14,719 nt of DNA from CAJXSD01 sp964633145 (GTDB taxonomy: Bacteria; Pseudomonadota; Alphaproteobacteria; Rhodobacterales; Rhodobacteraceae), in contig CAZWFE010000048.1 of NCBI GenBank assembly GCA_964633145.1, forward strand, positions 1 through 14,719. Direction: 5' to 3'. Below are positions 14,606 through 14,719 of this stretch, in pieces. The notes beneath the pieces were generated by a model, which was not told the origin of the DNA, searched no databases, and saw nothing but the letters and a program-made list of their open reading frames with translations. A program made the translations under genes and the position numbers. Each line of letters opens with the position of its first letter. Positions within the stretch are counted from its first letter, which is position 1.

Positions 14606-14719
14606 GGAATATATCAGATATGCGCTCATTGCATAACGGATATGCTGCACCTGCGACATGTTTACCCTTGATTTAAAAATCACAAACACCTAAATCAGCG
14701 TCATGGAAGCGATGTTTAT
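14606..14719 (+). other. Downstream region of lysR with dyads and a doubtful 18-codon ORF
   Basis: No convincing gene is present. An AAGGA overlaps the lysR stop and an 18-codon frame runs from 14620 to 14676 (starting MRSLHNGY); it is too short to support by composition and could be a leader peptide or chance. It contains a perfect inverted repeat GCATA-ACGGA-TATGC (14631-14645), and GATATGC occurs twice 22 bases apart (14617 and 14639). Further on are TGATTT-AA-AAATCA (14669-14682) and another TAAATCA (14691-14697). These may be operator sites for the gene that follows beyond the window. Confidence 0.35.

Noticed and set aside
14668..14696. TTGATT-N17-TAAATC as a promoter for a gene beyond the right edge
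   Set aside because: The -10 match is poor and no gene start with a ribosome-binding site follows within the window.
1..14719. CRISPR arrays, tRNA or rRNA genes, insertion sequences
   Set aside because: No regularly spaced repeats, no cloverleaf-like or rRNA sequence and no transposase were recognised on either strand.

Overview
The window comes from a draft or metagenome-assembled genome of an alphaproteobacterium, most likely a marine Rhodobacterales (Roseobacter-like) lineage with moderate GC. The reasons are the divergent comEC/gltX start followed by gltA, the ccmF–ccmH pair, a single-chain indolepyruvate:ferredoxin oxidoreductase with a divergent LysR regulator, and a GH108 endolysin plus 3TM holin closely resembling the lysis genes of Rhodobacterales gene transfer agents (GTAs). 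The organism call is recall-based inference. Two runs of exactly 100 N (7484-7583 and 9090-9189) mark scaffold joins.

Layout. 1-84 (minus) is the first 28 codons of a probable comEC. 164-2948 (plus) carries gltX and gltA, ended by a clear terminator that is probably bidirectional. 10020-2999 (minus) is a long same-strand run: murI, argC, ccmE, [gap], GH108 endolysin, holin, ccmF, ccmH and a crotonase-family gene like PaaG. A near-consensus sigma70 promoter precedes murI. Several joints are tight: the argC stop lies inside the ccmE ribosome-binding site, endolysin and holin overlap by 10 bases, and ccmF and ccmH overlap by an ATGA. 13559-10146 (minus) is the 1137-residue indolepyruvate:ferredoxin oxidoreductase, and 13700-14605 (plus) is a divergent LysR regulator across a 140-base intergenic region holding three inverted repeats. 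The last 114 bases contain no supported gene, only small repeats that may control whatever follows.

How the parts fit. ccmE, ccmF and ccmH act in periplasmic heme delivery and attachment during cytochrome c maturation. murI, argC, gltX and gltA are housekeeping genes. The striking element is a GTA/phage-type lysis pair sitting between cytochrome c maturation genes. The mRNA leader of the endolysin can fold into an 11-bp hairpin (7444-7418, minus strand, 5-base loop) that buries the whole Shine-Dalgarno and the first base of the ATG. Because the holin start lies inside the end of the endolysin gene, this one hairpin could gate translation of the lysis cassette within otherwise constitutive mRNA. 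That is inference; the base-pairing itself is directly visible. The endolysin also carries a 12-residue EF-hand-like loop.

The second N gap looks artificial: the same 13 bases flank both sides, so murI and argC are probably about 28 bases apart. The first gap has no such overlap and hides an unknown amount of sequence between ccmE and the lysis leader.
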